This document shows positions 1 through 7,678 of a DNA stretch of 18,002 nt, piece by piece; within the stretch, counting starts at the first letter, position 1; the number at the start of each line of letters is the position of its first letter. Both the position numbers and the translations under genes were made by a program. The notes under the pieces were generated by a model. It saw only the letters and a program-made list of their open reading frames with translations, was not told the origin of the DNA and searched no databases. The stretch is from Pseudomonadota bacterium (GTDB taxonomy: Bacteria > Pseudomonadota > Gammaproteobacteria > Burkholderiales > Burkholderiaceae). The stretch is from contig JAJXUC010000078.1 in assembly GCA_021783435.1 (NCBI GenBank), positions 1 to 18,002 on the forward strand. Direction: 5' to 3'.

Positions 1-628
1 CGCGGTAGTAATGGAGCATCGCGTCCATGGCGGCGGGTTGCAGCCAGGCCTGCTTGTAGAGCGCGATCTCTGCCTCGGTCAGCACGATCTGCCCCGTCAC
101 GGGATGGCGAAACAGGGCGAGCAGGCGCTGGCCATCATCGCGCAGCAACAGCTCGGCCGCGTCGCTCTCGCGAAAACGCAGCATGTACCGGCTCGCGGCC
201 TGCTGCGCCGGGTCATGGGTGAGGGCGCGGGCAAAGGGAATGGGGTGGGGCGAGTTGATGATGACCAGCCGCGAGATGCATTGCGGCTGGCGCGCCGCCA
301 GGCTCCAGGCCACCGCGCCGCCCCAGTCGTGCGCGACCAGCACACAGTGCGCATGGCCGAAGTGTTGCAGCAGGCCGAGCAAGTCGTCCATCAACGGTTG
401 CACCCGGTAGGCGGCCACGCCCTGCGGCTTGTCCGAGAGGTTGTAGCCGCGCAGGTCGGGCGCCACGGCGAAATGATCACGGCCGAAGGCCGCGAGTTGC
501 GTCTGCCATGCCGCCCAGCATTCGGGGAAGCCGTGGACGAACAGCATCATCGGCCTGCCCGGATCCCCCGCGCTGGCGACATGCAGACGGATGCCGCTGG
601 AGAGCGTGACGTCATGGTGTTGCAGCAT
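1..628 (-). CDS. Alpha/beta hydrolase, epoxide hydrolase type (3' end outside window)
   Basis: Reading leftward from an ATG at 628, 209 codons are visible and the frame is still open at the window edge. The translation has the alpha/beta-hydrolase opening: an oxyanion motif HGFPE at residues 32-36 and the nucleophile elbow HDWGG at 100-104. An aspartate nucleophile (Asp101) rather than serine is typical of epoxide hydrolases and haloalkane dehalogenases; the HGFPE form favours epoxide hydrolase. The cap domain begins after about residue 130. The catalytic acid and histidine lie beyond the window, so activity cannot be judged. The start is supported by GGAG about seven bases upstream. It begins only 13 bp after the comB-like stop, so the two genes are probably cotranscribed. 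The substrate is unknown; a lipid epoxide would suit the neighbouring operon, but that is a guess. Confidence 0.85.
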   Translation of the reverse strand, partial: MLQHHDVTLSSGIRLHVASAGDPGRPMMLFVHGFPECWAAWQTQLAAFGRDHFAVAPDLRGYNLSDKPQGVAAYRVQPLMDDLLGLLQHFGHAHCVLVAHDWGGAVAWSLAARQPQCISRLVIINSPHPIPFARALTHDPAQQAASRYMLRFRESDAAELLLRDDGQRLLALFRHPVTGQIVLTEAEIALYKQAWLQPAAMDAMLHYYR

Positions 629-641
629 GCCGGGCTCCGGT

Positions 642-1370
642 TCAAGGCGAGGGCACGCGCACCAGGCGGCCGTCCACCAGGCAAGCGACGCCATCATCCG
701 CGTGAGGCTGGGCTGCGTACTCCACTTCGGCGTCGAGACGGCGCGCCGTCATCAGCCGTCCCACGCGCGAGTCTCGCAGGCTGCGCAGGGCGTCGCTGCC
801 TCGGTGCAGGGCTGCGGCGGCCAGCGCCGCATCCGAAAAACTGCGCTCTCCGCGAGCCTGCTGCAGACAAGCCACCAGCAGGCCGGCACCGTAGAAATCC
901 TCCAGATTGAACTGCCCGCTCGAGCCCGCACAGACCACCAGCAAGGTGCTGTGCGGATGCTCGCGCAGCACATGCGCAATGGTGGCCCGGGCGTTGCGCA
1001 GGCTGGCGGCGTAAACCCGGGCGGCGGGTTCGGCCTTGCGCAGCGCCACCGTGCCATTCGTGGTGCTGTAGATCAGCGTGCGTTCGCGCAGGTCGTGGCG
1101 CATGAGCGCAAGTGGCGTCGGGTGGGCAAAGCCGGGCAGGGTTTCGGCGTCGAGTTCACCGCTGAGGACAGTGCTTGACGGCTCCAGCCCTGCGGCGATG
1201 CGGCGCGCGTGCGCGGCGTCCAGCGCCGGAATGACGGCACTGGCCCCGGCCTGCAGCGCTGCCAGTGCCGAGGTGGTGGCGAACAGGACGTCGAGCACGA
1301 TGACCACGCGGCCATCCAGGCGCTGGGTGTCGAGTTCCTCCTTGGTCAGAAGGACGTGAATTTTTTGCAT
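642..1370 (-). CDS. comB: ComB-like 2-phosphosulfolactate phosphatase family protein
   Basis: This is a 242-residue protein of the ComB family, Mg-dependent acid phosphatases that in methanogens remove phosphate from 2-phosphosulfolactate during coenzyme M synthesis. Visible family features are the N-terminal strand and motif VLDVLFATTS (residues 25-34), GE at 71-72, the STTNGT loop at 102-107, and the C-A-G, F-N-L-E-D, G-A-G stretch at 147-163. The central segment after GE reads GFAHPTPLAL, which departs from the GFDxGNSP form I would expect. Length is normal for the family. No other coenzyme M or sulfolactate gene is in the window, so the real substrate in this bacterium is uncertain. The start at 1370 has no convincing Shine-Dalgarno sequence; a perfect palindrome sits 10 bp upstream of the ATG. 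It is divergent from the fatty-acid operon and leads into the hydrolase gene. Confidence 0.85.
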   Translation of the reverse strand: MQKIHVLLTKEELDTQRLDGRVVIVLDVLFATTSALAALQAGASAVIPALDAAHARRIAAGLEPSSTVLSGELDAETLPGFAHPTPLALMRHDLRERTLIYSTTNGTVALRKAEPAARVYAASLRNARATIAHVLREHPHSTLLVVCAGSSGQFNLEDFYGAGLLVACLQQARGERSFSDAALAAAALHRGSDALRSLRDSRVGRLMTARRLDAEVEYAAQPHADDGVACLVDGRLVRVPSP

Positions 1371-1380
1371 GGTTTCGAGC

Positions 1381-1396
1381 CGACGCCGTGGCGTCG
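1381..1396. promoter_or_regulatory. 16-bp perfect palindrome in the comB leader
   Basis: The sequence CGACGCC-GT-GGCGTCG is a 7-bp inverted repeat with a 2-base centre, ten bases upstream of the comB-like start codon on the minus strand and ten bases from the candidate -35 box of the divergent operon. A two-base centre is too small for a comfortable RNA hairpin loop without opening the inner pair, so a DNA-binding site is as likely as a leader structure. Function is not shown. Confidence 0.35.
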
Positions 1397-1405
1397 TAGG
1401 GCGCC

Positions 1406-1434
1406 TTTACAAGTGAACGCCGGCAGGCTAGCAT
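1406..1434 (+). promoter_or_regulatory. Candidate sigma70 promoter of the fatty-acid operon
   Basis: TTTACA at 1406-1411 (5 of 6 to the -35 consensus) is separated by exactly 17 bases from TAGCAT at 1429-1434 (4 of 6 to the -10 consensus). Transcription would start near 1441, giving a leader of about 75 bases before the hydratase/dehydrogenase start codon at 1518. It is the best match in the divergent region, but was found by eye only. Confidence 0.4.
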
Positions 1435-1454
1435 CGATCATATTCAAAACAAAG

Positions 1455-1469
1455 TTCTGCATTGCGGAA
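1455..1469. promoter_or_regulatory. Candidate operator palindrome (IclR-like) before the operon
   Basis: TTCTGCATTGCGGAA is an imperfect palindrome: arms TTCTGC and GCGGAA pair at five of six positions around a three-base centre. The shape resembles operators of IclR-family regulators, as far as I recall them. It lies about 15 bases downstream of the predicted operon start point, where a bound repressor could block transcription. No regulator gene is in the window, so the family assignment is inference. Confidence 0.35.
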
Positions 1470-1517
1470 TCACGTATCTGCAATCGCACCGGGCTCGTTC
1501 ACCTTCCAGGAGACAGC

Positions 1518-3611
1518 ATGAGCAGCGTCATTGCATCGCGCTTGGGGGACGTTGCCGTCCTCACGCTCGACAACCCACCAGTCAACGGCTTTGGCAGGCA
1601 GCAGCGACGCCTGCTGGTGGAGGCCATCGACGTTGCAGTCGCCGACCCCGCGGTGCTCGGCATCGTCGTCACCGGGGCAGGGGCGATGTTTTCCGGTGGC
1701 GCCGACATTCGCGAATTCGGCCAGCCCGAAGCGATGGCGTCGCCCCATTTGCTCGATGTCATCGCCGTGGCCGAAGCCTGCTCCAAACCCGTGGTCGCAG
1801 CCATCAACGGCACCTGCATGGGCGGCGGGCTGGAATTCGCACTCGGCTGCCATGGCCGCGTCGCCCTGGAGTCAGCCCTGGTCGCGCTGCCCGAGGTCAA
1901 GCTCGGCCTGCTGCCAGGTGCTGGCGGCACCCAGCGCCTGCCGCGCGCCGTCGGGCTGGAAAGCGCCATGAACATGATTGTGTCCGGCGAACCGGTGCCG
2001 GCCAAAATGCTGGCGAAAACGGCGCTGTTCGACGCTGTGGTCGAGCAAGACGTGGTGGCGGCGGCAGCCGACGTCGCGCGCAAGCTGGCGGCCTCGCCGC
2101 AGTCCACACCCAAGGTGCGCGAACATGCGCTTGACCACGCCGACGCCGAAGCCTTCATCCAGTTCACCCGCACCATGGTGCAGGCGCAATTCCCGCGTGA
2201 GCCGGCCCGCCTGCAGTGCGTGGAGGCGGTGGCCGGCGCGCTCAAGCCCTTCGATGAGGGTCTGTTGCAGGAACGCAGGCTGTTCGCCATGCTGATGGCC
2301 ACGCCCGAATCGCAGGCGCTGCGCCACGCCTTTTTCGCCGAGCGCGCGGCGTCCAAAATTCCCGACGTGCCCGCCGACACGCCAGCACGCGCCATCGCCA
2401 AGGTCGGCGTGATTGGCGCCGGCACCATGGGAGGTGGCATCTGCATGAATTTTTTGAACGCTGGCATCCCCGTCACGCTGCTTGAAACCGCGCAGGAGGC
2501 GCTGGACCGAGGTGTGACCACCATCCGCAGGAACTACGACAACTCGGCCAGGAAGGGCAAGCTCAAGCCCGAACAAGTGGACAAGCGCATGGCCCTGCTG
2601 CACCCCACGCTGGATTTCGCGCAACTGGCCGATTGCGACCTCGTCATCGAAGCCGTGTTCGAGACCATGGAGGTCAAGCGCGAGGTGTTCCGGCACCTGG
2701 ACGCCGTGGCCAAGCCGGGGGCCATTCTTGCGTCCAACACCTCGACCCTCGATCTGGACGCCATCGCCGGCTTCACCAAGCGCCCGCAGGACGTCGTCGG
2801 TCTGCATTTTTTCAGTCCTGCCAACGTCATGAAGCTGCTAGAAGTGGTGCGCGGCAAGGCCACCTCCAAGGACGTGCTCGCCACGGTGATGAAAGTGGCC
2901 AAGACCATACGCAAAACGGCGGTGGTTTCGGGAGTGTGCGACGGTTTCATCGGCAACCGCATGATCGAACATTACGGCCGCATGGCGAACTTCCTCGTGG
3001 AGGAGGGCGCGAGCCCGCAGCAGGTGGACCGAGCGCTCGAAGCCTGGGGCATGGCGATGGGGCCTTACCGCATGGCCGATCTGGCAGGCAATGACATCGG
3101 CTGGGCGATTCGCAAGCGGCGTTATGTCGAGAAGCCGACGGTGCGGTATTCCGCCCTGGCTGACCGCCTGTGCGAGCGCGGCCGTTTTGGCCAGAAGACG
3201 GGAGCCGGCTGGTATCGCTACGAGCCGGGCAAGCGCGATGCGTTGCCAGACCCCGAAGTGGATGCCCTCATCCTGGACTACCGCAAGGAGATCGGCGTCA
3301 CGCCTCGCCCGTTCAGTGACGCCGAGATCGTCGAGCGTTGCATCTACGCCTTGGTGAACGAAGGCGCGCGGCTGCTGTCCGAGGGAATCGCACAGCGCGC
3401 TTCGGATATCGACCTCGTGTACCTGGCCGGATATGGTTTCCCGGCCTGGCGCGGCGGGCCGATGGGCTACGCCGACAGCGTCGGCCTGGCCATGGTGGCG
3501 CGCCGCATGCGCCAGTTCGCGGCGCAGCCGCGGGGCGATGCCGCGTTCTGGCAACCCGCGCCACTGCTGGCCGAACTGGCGACGCAGGGCAAGACCTTCA
3601 GCGGCGCTTGA
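1518..3611 (+). CDS. Bifunctional enoyl-CoA hydratase / 3-hydroxyacyl-CoA dehydrogenase
   Basis: This 697-residue FadB/FadJ-type multifunctional enzyme hydrates 2-enoyl-CoA and then oxidises the 3-hydroxyacyl-CoA with NAD in the cytoplasm. The N-terminal crotonase domain (about 1-190) has the oxyanion region CMGGGLEFALG and catalytic glutamates Glu106 and Glu126, spaced 20 apart as in E. coli FadB. The NAD-binding domain starts near 294 with GVIGAGTMGGG (297-307). His430 in GLHFFSP and Glu442 form the dehydrogenase catalytic pair. Two C-terminal dehydrogenase domains follow (about 472-565 and 600-690), including CDGFIGNRM. Overall it is closest in layout to the peroxisomal MFE-1 form. The ATG at 1518 was chosen over an open frame extending back to 1209 because AGGAGA stands directly upstream and the protein begins as the family does there. 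First gene of the operon. Confidence 0.95.
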   Translation: MSSVIASRLGDVAVLTLDNPPVNGFGRQQRRLLVEAIDVAVADPAVLGIVVTGAGAMFSGGADIREFGQPEAMASPHLLDVIAVAEACSKPVVAAINGTCMGGGLEFALGCHGRVALESALVALPEVKLGLLPGAGGTQRLPRAVGLESAMNMIVSGEPVPAKMLAKTALFDAVVEQDVVAAAADVARKLAASPQSTPKVREHALDHADAEAFIQFTRTMVQAQFPREPARLQCVEAVAGALKPFDEGLLQERRLFAMLMATPESQALRHAFFAERAASKIPDVPADTPARAIAKVGVIGAGTMGGGICMNFLNAGIPVTLLETAQEALDRGVTTIRRNYDNSARKGKLKPEQVDKRMALLHPTLDFAQLADCDLVIEAVFETMEVKREVFRHLDAVAKPGAILASNTSTLDLDAIAGFTKRPQDVVGLHFFSPANVMKLLEVVRGKATSKDVLATVMKVAKTIRKTAVVSGVCDGFIGNRMIEHYGRMANFLVEEGASPQQVDRALEAWGMAMGPYRMADLAGNDIGWAIRKRRYVEKPTVRYSALADRLCERGRFGQKTGAGWYRYEPGKRDALPDPEVDALILDYRKEIGVTPRPFSDAEIVERCIYALVNEGARLLSEGIAQRASDIDLVYLAGYGFPAWRGGPMGYADSVGLAMVARRMRQFAAQPRGDAAFWQPAPLLAELATQGKTFSGA

Positions 3612-3723
3612 CGCCGCCAGCGCCGCAGCCGCAGGCATGCTCTGATTCCGGCATCCTCGATTCACGCGCAAGCACGCCCCGACGCACCACCCCGTCATTC
3701 GCCACACACCCCTGGAGCTTCCC

Positions 3724-4905
3724 ATGCTAGAGGCTGTCATCGTCTCCACCGCACGCACGGCGCTGGCCAAATCCCGGCGCGGAGCGCTCAACCTGACCCA
3801 TGGCGCCACACTCGGCGGTCATGTGGTGCAAGCCGCGGTGCAACGCGCGGGCATCGACCCTGCCGAGGTCGAAGATTGCATCTTCGGCTGCGCTTACCCC
3901 GAGGGCGCCGCCGGCGGCAATATCGCGCGGCAGATTGCGCTGCGCGCCGGACTGCCGGTGACGGTGGCGGGCGCCACGGTCAACCGCTTTTGCGCGTCGG
4001 GCCTGCAGGCCATCGCCCTCGCGGCGCAACGCGTCATCGTCGATCAGGTTCCGGTGATGGTCGCCGGCGGCGTCGAGTCCATTTCCTGTGTGCAGAACGA
4101 TCGCGCCAACAAGCACATGCTGCGCGAAACCTGGCTGCAGCAGCACAAGCCGGAGATTTACTGGACCATGTTGCAAACCGCCGAGACCGTGGCCAAGCGC
4201 TACGGGATTGCGCGGCGGCAGCAGGATGAATATGGCGCGCGCAGCCAGCAGCGTGCGGCGGCTGCCCAGGCCGCCGGTCGGTTCGCGGACGAAATCGTGC
4301 CCATCACCGTGCGAACCGGCGTGGCCGACAAGTCCACCGGCCAGCTCCTCACGCGCGAAGTCACGCTCAGTCTCGACGAAGGCATTCGCGCCGACACCAC
4401 CTATGAAGGCGTGGCCAGGATCCGTCCGGCCCTGCCCGGCGGAGTCATCGCCGCCGGCAATGCCAGCCAGTTTTCCGACGGTGCCTCGGCCTGCGTGGTG
4501 ATGAACGCCCGACTTGCCGAGCAGCGCGGGCTCAAGCCCCTGGGGGCGTTCCGCGGCTTTGCCGTGGCCGGTTGCGAGCCGGATGAAATGGGCATCGGCC
4601 CCGTGTTCGCCATTCCGCGTCTGCTGCAGCGCACCGGGCTGAGGATCGACGACATCGGCCTGTGGGAGCTGAACGAGGCGTTTGCCGTGCAGGTGCTTTA
4701 CTGCCGCGACAAGCTCGGCATTCCCGACGAGCGGCTCAACGTCAACGGCGGCGCCATTGCCGTCGGCCATCCGTATGGAGTCACGGGCGCGCGCCTGGTG
4801 GGCCATGCCCTGATCGAGGGCAAGCGCCGCGGCGTGAAGCATGTGGTGGTCACCATGTGCATTGGCGGTGGCCAGGGCGCGGCAGGTTTGTTCGAGGTGC
4901 TGTGA
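3724..4905 (+). CDS. Acetyl-CoA C-acyltransferase (thiolase)
   Basis: This 393-residue thiolase cleaves 3-ketoacyl-CoA with CoA to give acetyl-CoA and a shortened acyl-CoA. All catalytic residues are in place: nucleophile Cys90 in NRFCASG, His349 in [11 protein letters not shown], and Cys379 in [10 protein letters not shown], spaced as in the biosynthetic thiolase PhbA (89/348/378). The NEAF motif is present near 317. A TGGAG sequence precedes the ATG. The gap after the upstream gene is 112 bp, the longest in the operon, with no terminator visible. Its place directly after the hydratase/dehydrogenase points to degradation (FadA-like) rather than polyhydroxybutyrate synthesis, but sequence motifs alone do not separate the two roles. 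Confidence 0.95.
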   Translation: MLEAVIVSTARTALAKSRRGALNLTHGATLGGHVVQAAVQRAGIDPAEVEDCIFGCAYPEGAAGGNIARQIALRAGLPVTVAGATVNRFCASGLQAIALAAQRVIVDQVPVMVAGGVESISCVQNDRANKHMLRETWLQQHKPEIYWTMLQTAETVAKRYGIARRQQDEYGARSQQRAAAAQAAGRFADEIVPITVRTGVADKSTGQLLTREVTLSLDEGIRADTTYEGVARIRPALPGGVIAAGNASQFSDGASACVVMNARLAEQRGLKPLGAFRGFAVAGCEPDEMGIGPVFAIPRLLQRTGLRIDDIGLWELNEAFAVQVLYCRDKLGIPDERLNVNGGAIAVGHPYGVTGARLVGHALIEGKRRGVKHVVVTMCIGGGQGAAGLFEVL

Positions 4906-4932
4906 TTGCCGCCCGCAACGAGCCGTTGAGCC

Positions 4933-6840
4933 ATGCGCCGAACCATCGATTTCCTGTTGCGTGACTGGCTCGACGTTCAAGCCCTGAACGCCAGGCCACG
5001 TTACGCCGAGCACAGCGTCGAGACCTTCGCCCAGGTGCTCGACACCTGCGAACGCATCGCCCGCGACAAATTCGCGCCCTTCAATCGCCTGGTCGATCTG
5101 GAAGAGCCGCGCCAGGATGGCGACCGGGTCATCCTGCCGCAAGCCACGCACGATGCCTGGCGGGCCTATGCCGAGTCCGGCATGCTGGCCGCAGCGCAGG
5201 ACGAAGCTCTCGGCGGCATGCAACTGCCCTACACCGTGGAGGCTGCGGCCAACGCGTTCTTCGCCAGAGCCTCGGTCGGCATCGGCGCCGGCATGCTCAC
5301 GGTGGGCAACGCCAATTTGCTGATGGCGCACGGCACCCCGGCGCAGCAGCGCGTGTTCGCGCATGCCGAGTTCAGCGGCCGCTGGGCGGGGACGATGTGC
5401 CTGTCCGAACCCCAAGCCGGCTCCAGTCTCTCGGATATCGCCACCCGCGCCGTGCCGGATGGCGACGACTTCGAGACGGACGCACTCGGCCCGCGCTACC
5501 GCCTGTTCGGCAACAAGATGTGGATATCGGCCGGCGAGCACGAACTCACGGAGAACATCGTGCATCTGGTGCTGGCCAAGATTCCCGGGCCCGATGGCAA
5601 GCTCATCCCCGGTCCGCGCGGCATTTCACTGTTCATCGTGCCCAAGATCCTGGTGGATGCCCAGGGCCGGCTCGTGCGCAAGTATGACGCACCCCAGAGT
5701 CTGCGCGACTCACTCGGCGGGAAAGCCGGCGAGCCGGCCTCGGGGGCAACTGCGGATCTTCGCAACGACATCACCCTGGCCGGGCTCAACCACAAATGCG
5801 GTTGGCGCGGCACGCCCAACACCCTGCTGAGTTTCGGCGACGGGCGCCATCCGGTGCGTGGTGCGGCAGGTGCCATCGGCTGGCGCGTCGGTGCGCCCGG
5901 AGACGGCCTGCGTTGCATGTTCCACATGATGAACGAAGCGCGCATCGGCGTCGGCCTGGCTGCCGCCATGTTGGGCATGGCGGGCTTCGAGGCATCGCTG
6001 GCCTATGCGCGCCAGCGCCCGCAGGGACGCCCGGTCGGCCCCGCAGGCAAAGATCCGAGCCTGCCGCCTGTGGCCATCATCGACCATGCCGACGTGAAAC
6101 GCATGCTGCTGGCGCAGAAGACATACGCCGAAGGCGCCCTGGCGCTGGAACTCTACTGCGCGCGGCTGGTGGACGAACACCGCACTGGAAGCGAAACCTC
6201 GGCGCGCGATGCCGGTCTTTTGCTGGACGTGCTCACGCCCATCGCCAAGAGCTGGCCGTCGGAATGGTGTCTCGAGGCTAACAGCCTGGCCATTCAGGTG
6301 CATGGTGGCTACGGCTACACGCGCGACTTTCCGGTGGAGCAGTACTGGCGCGACAACCGCCTCAACATGATCCACGAAGGCACCCACGGCATTCAGGCCC
6401 TCGACCTGCTCGGCCGCAAGGTGGTGATGCAGAGCGGTGCCGGTCTGGGCGAGCTCGCTGCACGCGTGCGCGCCACCGCGACCCGAGCCGAAGCCCTGCC
6501 GGCCCTGCAGGCGCACGCCGCGGCGCTGAACGTGGCGCTGCAACACTTGCTCGCGGCCACCCGCGCCGCATGGGAAGGTGACGACCCGGCGGCGACCCTG
6601 GCCAACGCCACGCCCTACATGCAGGCCTTCGGCCATGTGGTGCTGGGATGGATCTGGCTGGACGTGGCGCTGGTCGCACAGGCGCATGTGCATCGCGCCG
6701 ACAGCCCGGACTTCCACCACGGAAAACTCCAGGCCTGTCACTATTTCTTCGCCTACGAACTGCCCAAGATCCAGGCCTGGCTGCAGGTCGTCGCCCAGCG
6801 CGACCCCACCTGCCGCACGATGCAGGACGCCTGGTTTTGA
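4933..6840 (+). CDS. Acyl-CoA dehydrogenase, large form (~600-residue class)
   Basis: A 635-residue FAD flavoenzyme forming the 2,3 double bond of acyl-CoA. It belongs to the long class with an extra C-terminal domain, the group that also contains DmdC (3-methylmercaptopropionyl-CoA dehydrogenase). Visible are CLSEPQAGSSLSD (156-168) for flavin and substrate binding, KMWISAGEHEL (195-205), the C-terminal helical bundle with QVHGGYGYTRDFPVEQYWRD, and the catalytic base Glu482 in IHEGTHGIQALD. The remaining 150 residues form the class-specific tail. It follows the thiolase by 27 bp; the ribosome site is weak, so translation may depend on the upstream gene. Substrate length is unknown; many members of this class are simply called FadE-like. 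A fatty acyl-CoA fits the context better than a sulfur substrate, since no other dmd gene is nearby. Confidence 0.92.
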   Translation: MRRTIDFLLRDWLDVQALNARPRYAEHSVETFAQVLDTCERIARDKFAPFNRLVDLEEPRQDGDRVILPQATHDAWRAYAESGMLAAAQDEALGGMQLPYTVEAAANAFFARASVGIGAGMLTVGNANLLMAHGTPAQQRVFAHAEFSGRWAGTMCLSEPQAGSSLSDIATRAVPDGDDFETDALGPRYRLFGNKMWISAGEHELTENIVHLVLAKIPGPDGKLIPGPRGISLFIVPKILVDAQGRLVRKYDAPQSLRDSLGGKAGEPASGATADLRNDITLAGLNHKCGWRGTPNTLLSFGDGRHPVRGAAGAIGWRVGAPGDGLRCMFHMMNEARIGVGLAAAMLGMAGFEASLAYARQRPQGRPVGPAGKDPSLPPVAIIDHADVKRMLLAQKTYAEGALALELYCARLVDEHRTGSETSARDAGLLLDVLTPIAKSWPSEWCLEANSLAIQVHGGYGYTRDFPVEQYWRDNRLNMIHEGTHGIQALDLLGRKVVMQSGAGLGELAARVRATATRAEALPALQAHAAALNVALQHLLAATRAAWEGDDPAATLANATPYMQAFGHVVLGWIWLDVALVAQAHVHRADSPDFHHGKLQACHYFFAYELPKIQAWLQVVAQRDPTCRTMQDAWF

Positions 6841-6877
6841 AGCCGCAGCGACGATCGACGACCGAAGCCGAGCGACC

Positions 6878-7657
6878 ATGACATCCACCGTGCAAGGGCT
6901 TTTCGATCTCAGTGGGCGCTGCGCACTCGTCACCGGCGGTTCGCGCGGGCTTGGGCTGCAAATGGCGCAGGCGCTGGGGGACATGGGTGCCAGACTCGCC
7001 CTCGTCGCGCGCAAGGCCGATGAACTGGAGCAGGCGCGGGAGCATTTGCACGGCCTGGGCCTGCAGGCGCAGGTTTTTCCGGTCGATCTTGTGCGCCGCG
7101 AAGCCATCGCGCCGCTGGTGCGGAGCGTGCGGGAAGCGCTGGGCGGCATCGACATCCTGATCAACAACGCCGGCGCCAGTTGGGGCGCGCCGGCCGAGGA
7201 CTACCCCGATGAAGCCTGGGACAAGGTCATGCGCCTGAATGTGGACGCGGTGTTCGGCCTGTGCCGCGAGGTCGGCAAACACTGCATGATGACCCAGGGT
7301 CGCGGCAGCATCGTCAACGTCGCATCCATCGCCGGCCTGCGCGGCAACCCGCTGCCCATGCGCACCATCGCCTACAACACATCGAAAGGCGCGGTGATCA
7401 ATTTCACCCGGGCGCTGGCGGCGGAATGGGGGCAGTACGGCATCCGTGTCAACGCCATCCTGCCGGGATTTTTCCCGTCCCGAATGACCGCGGGTTTGCT
7501 CGACACGATGCGCGATCAGATCATGCAGAAAACACCGCTGGCGCGCCTGGGCGGCGAGCAGGATCTGATGGGCGCGGCCGTGTTTTTCGCCAGCGATGCA
7601 TCGCGCCACATCACCGGCCAGTGCCTGGCGGTGGACGGCGGCGCAAGCTGCATCTGA
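6878..7657 (+). CDS. Short-chain dehydrogenase/reductase (SDR)
   Basis: This 259-residue classical SDR has a Rossmann motif TGGSRGLG (19-26), NNAG (96-99), and the catalytic set Ser150, Tyr166 and Lys170 in the YNTSK context; the C-terminus has the usual ITGQCLAVDGG. Such enzymes oxidise or reduce hydroxyl/keto groups with NAD(P). The ATG at 6878 was chosen over an upstream in-frame extension that lies inside the dehydrogenase gene; it is 37 bp after that gene's stop. The Shine-Dalgarno match is weak. In this operon a role on 3-hydroxy/3-keto or 4-hydroxy/4-keto acyl chains is plausible; the P. putida levulinate operon contains an SDR (LvaD) beside a kinase and dehydrogenase like those found downstream here. 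Arg44 after the second beta-strand (VARK) hints at NADP preference, but weakly. Confidence 0.92.
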   Translation: MTSTVQGLFDLSGRCALVTGGSRGLGLQMAQALGDMGARLALVARKADELEQAREHLHGLGLQAQVFPVDLVRREAIAPLVRSVREALGGIDILINNAGASWGAPAEDYPDEAWDKVMRLNVDAVFGLCREVGKHCMMTQGRGSIVNVASIAGLRGNPLPMRTIAYNTSKGAVINFTRALAAEWGQYGIRVNAILPGFFPSRMTAGLLDTMRDQIMQKTPLARLGGEQDLMGAAVFFASDASRHITGQCLAVDGGASCI

Positions 7658-7678
7658 CAGCGCCGGCCGCGAGCCCCC

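Noticed and set aside
11..910. Plus-strand open frame of 299 codons at the left edge
   Set aside because: It is antisense to the hydrolase and comB-like genes, whose minus-strand translations carry HGFPE, HDWGG and STTNGT motifs.
1209..1517. N-terminal extension of the hydratase/dehydrogenase frame back to 1209
   Set aside because: The extension would overlap the comB-like gene on the other strand and the divergent promoter. Homology begins at the ATG at 1518, which has a good ribosome site.
3727..5565. A minus-strand open frame of 612 codons opposite the thiolase and large dehydrogenase
   Set aside because: Shadow of the thiolase gene, whose catalytic residues are all in the plus-strand frame; the antisense translation has no motif.
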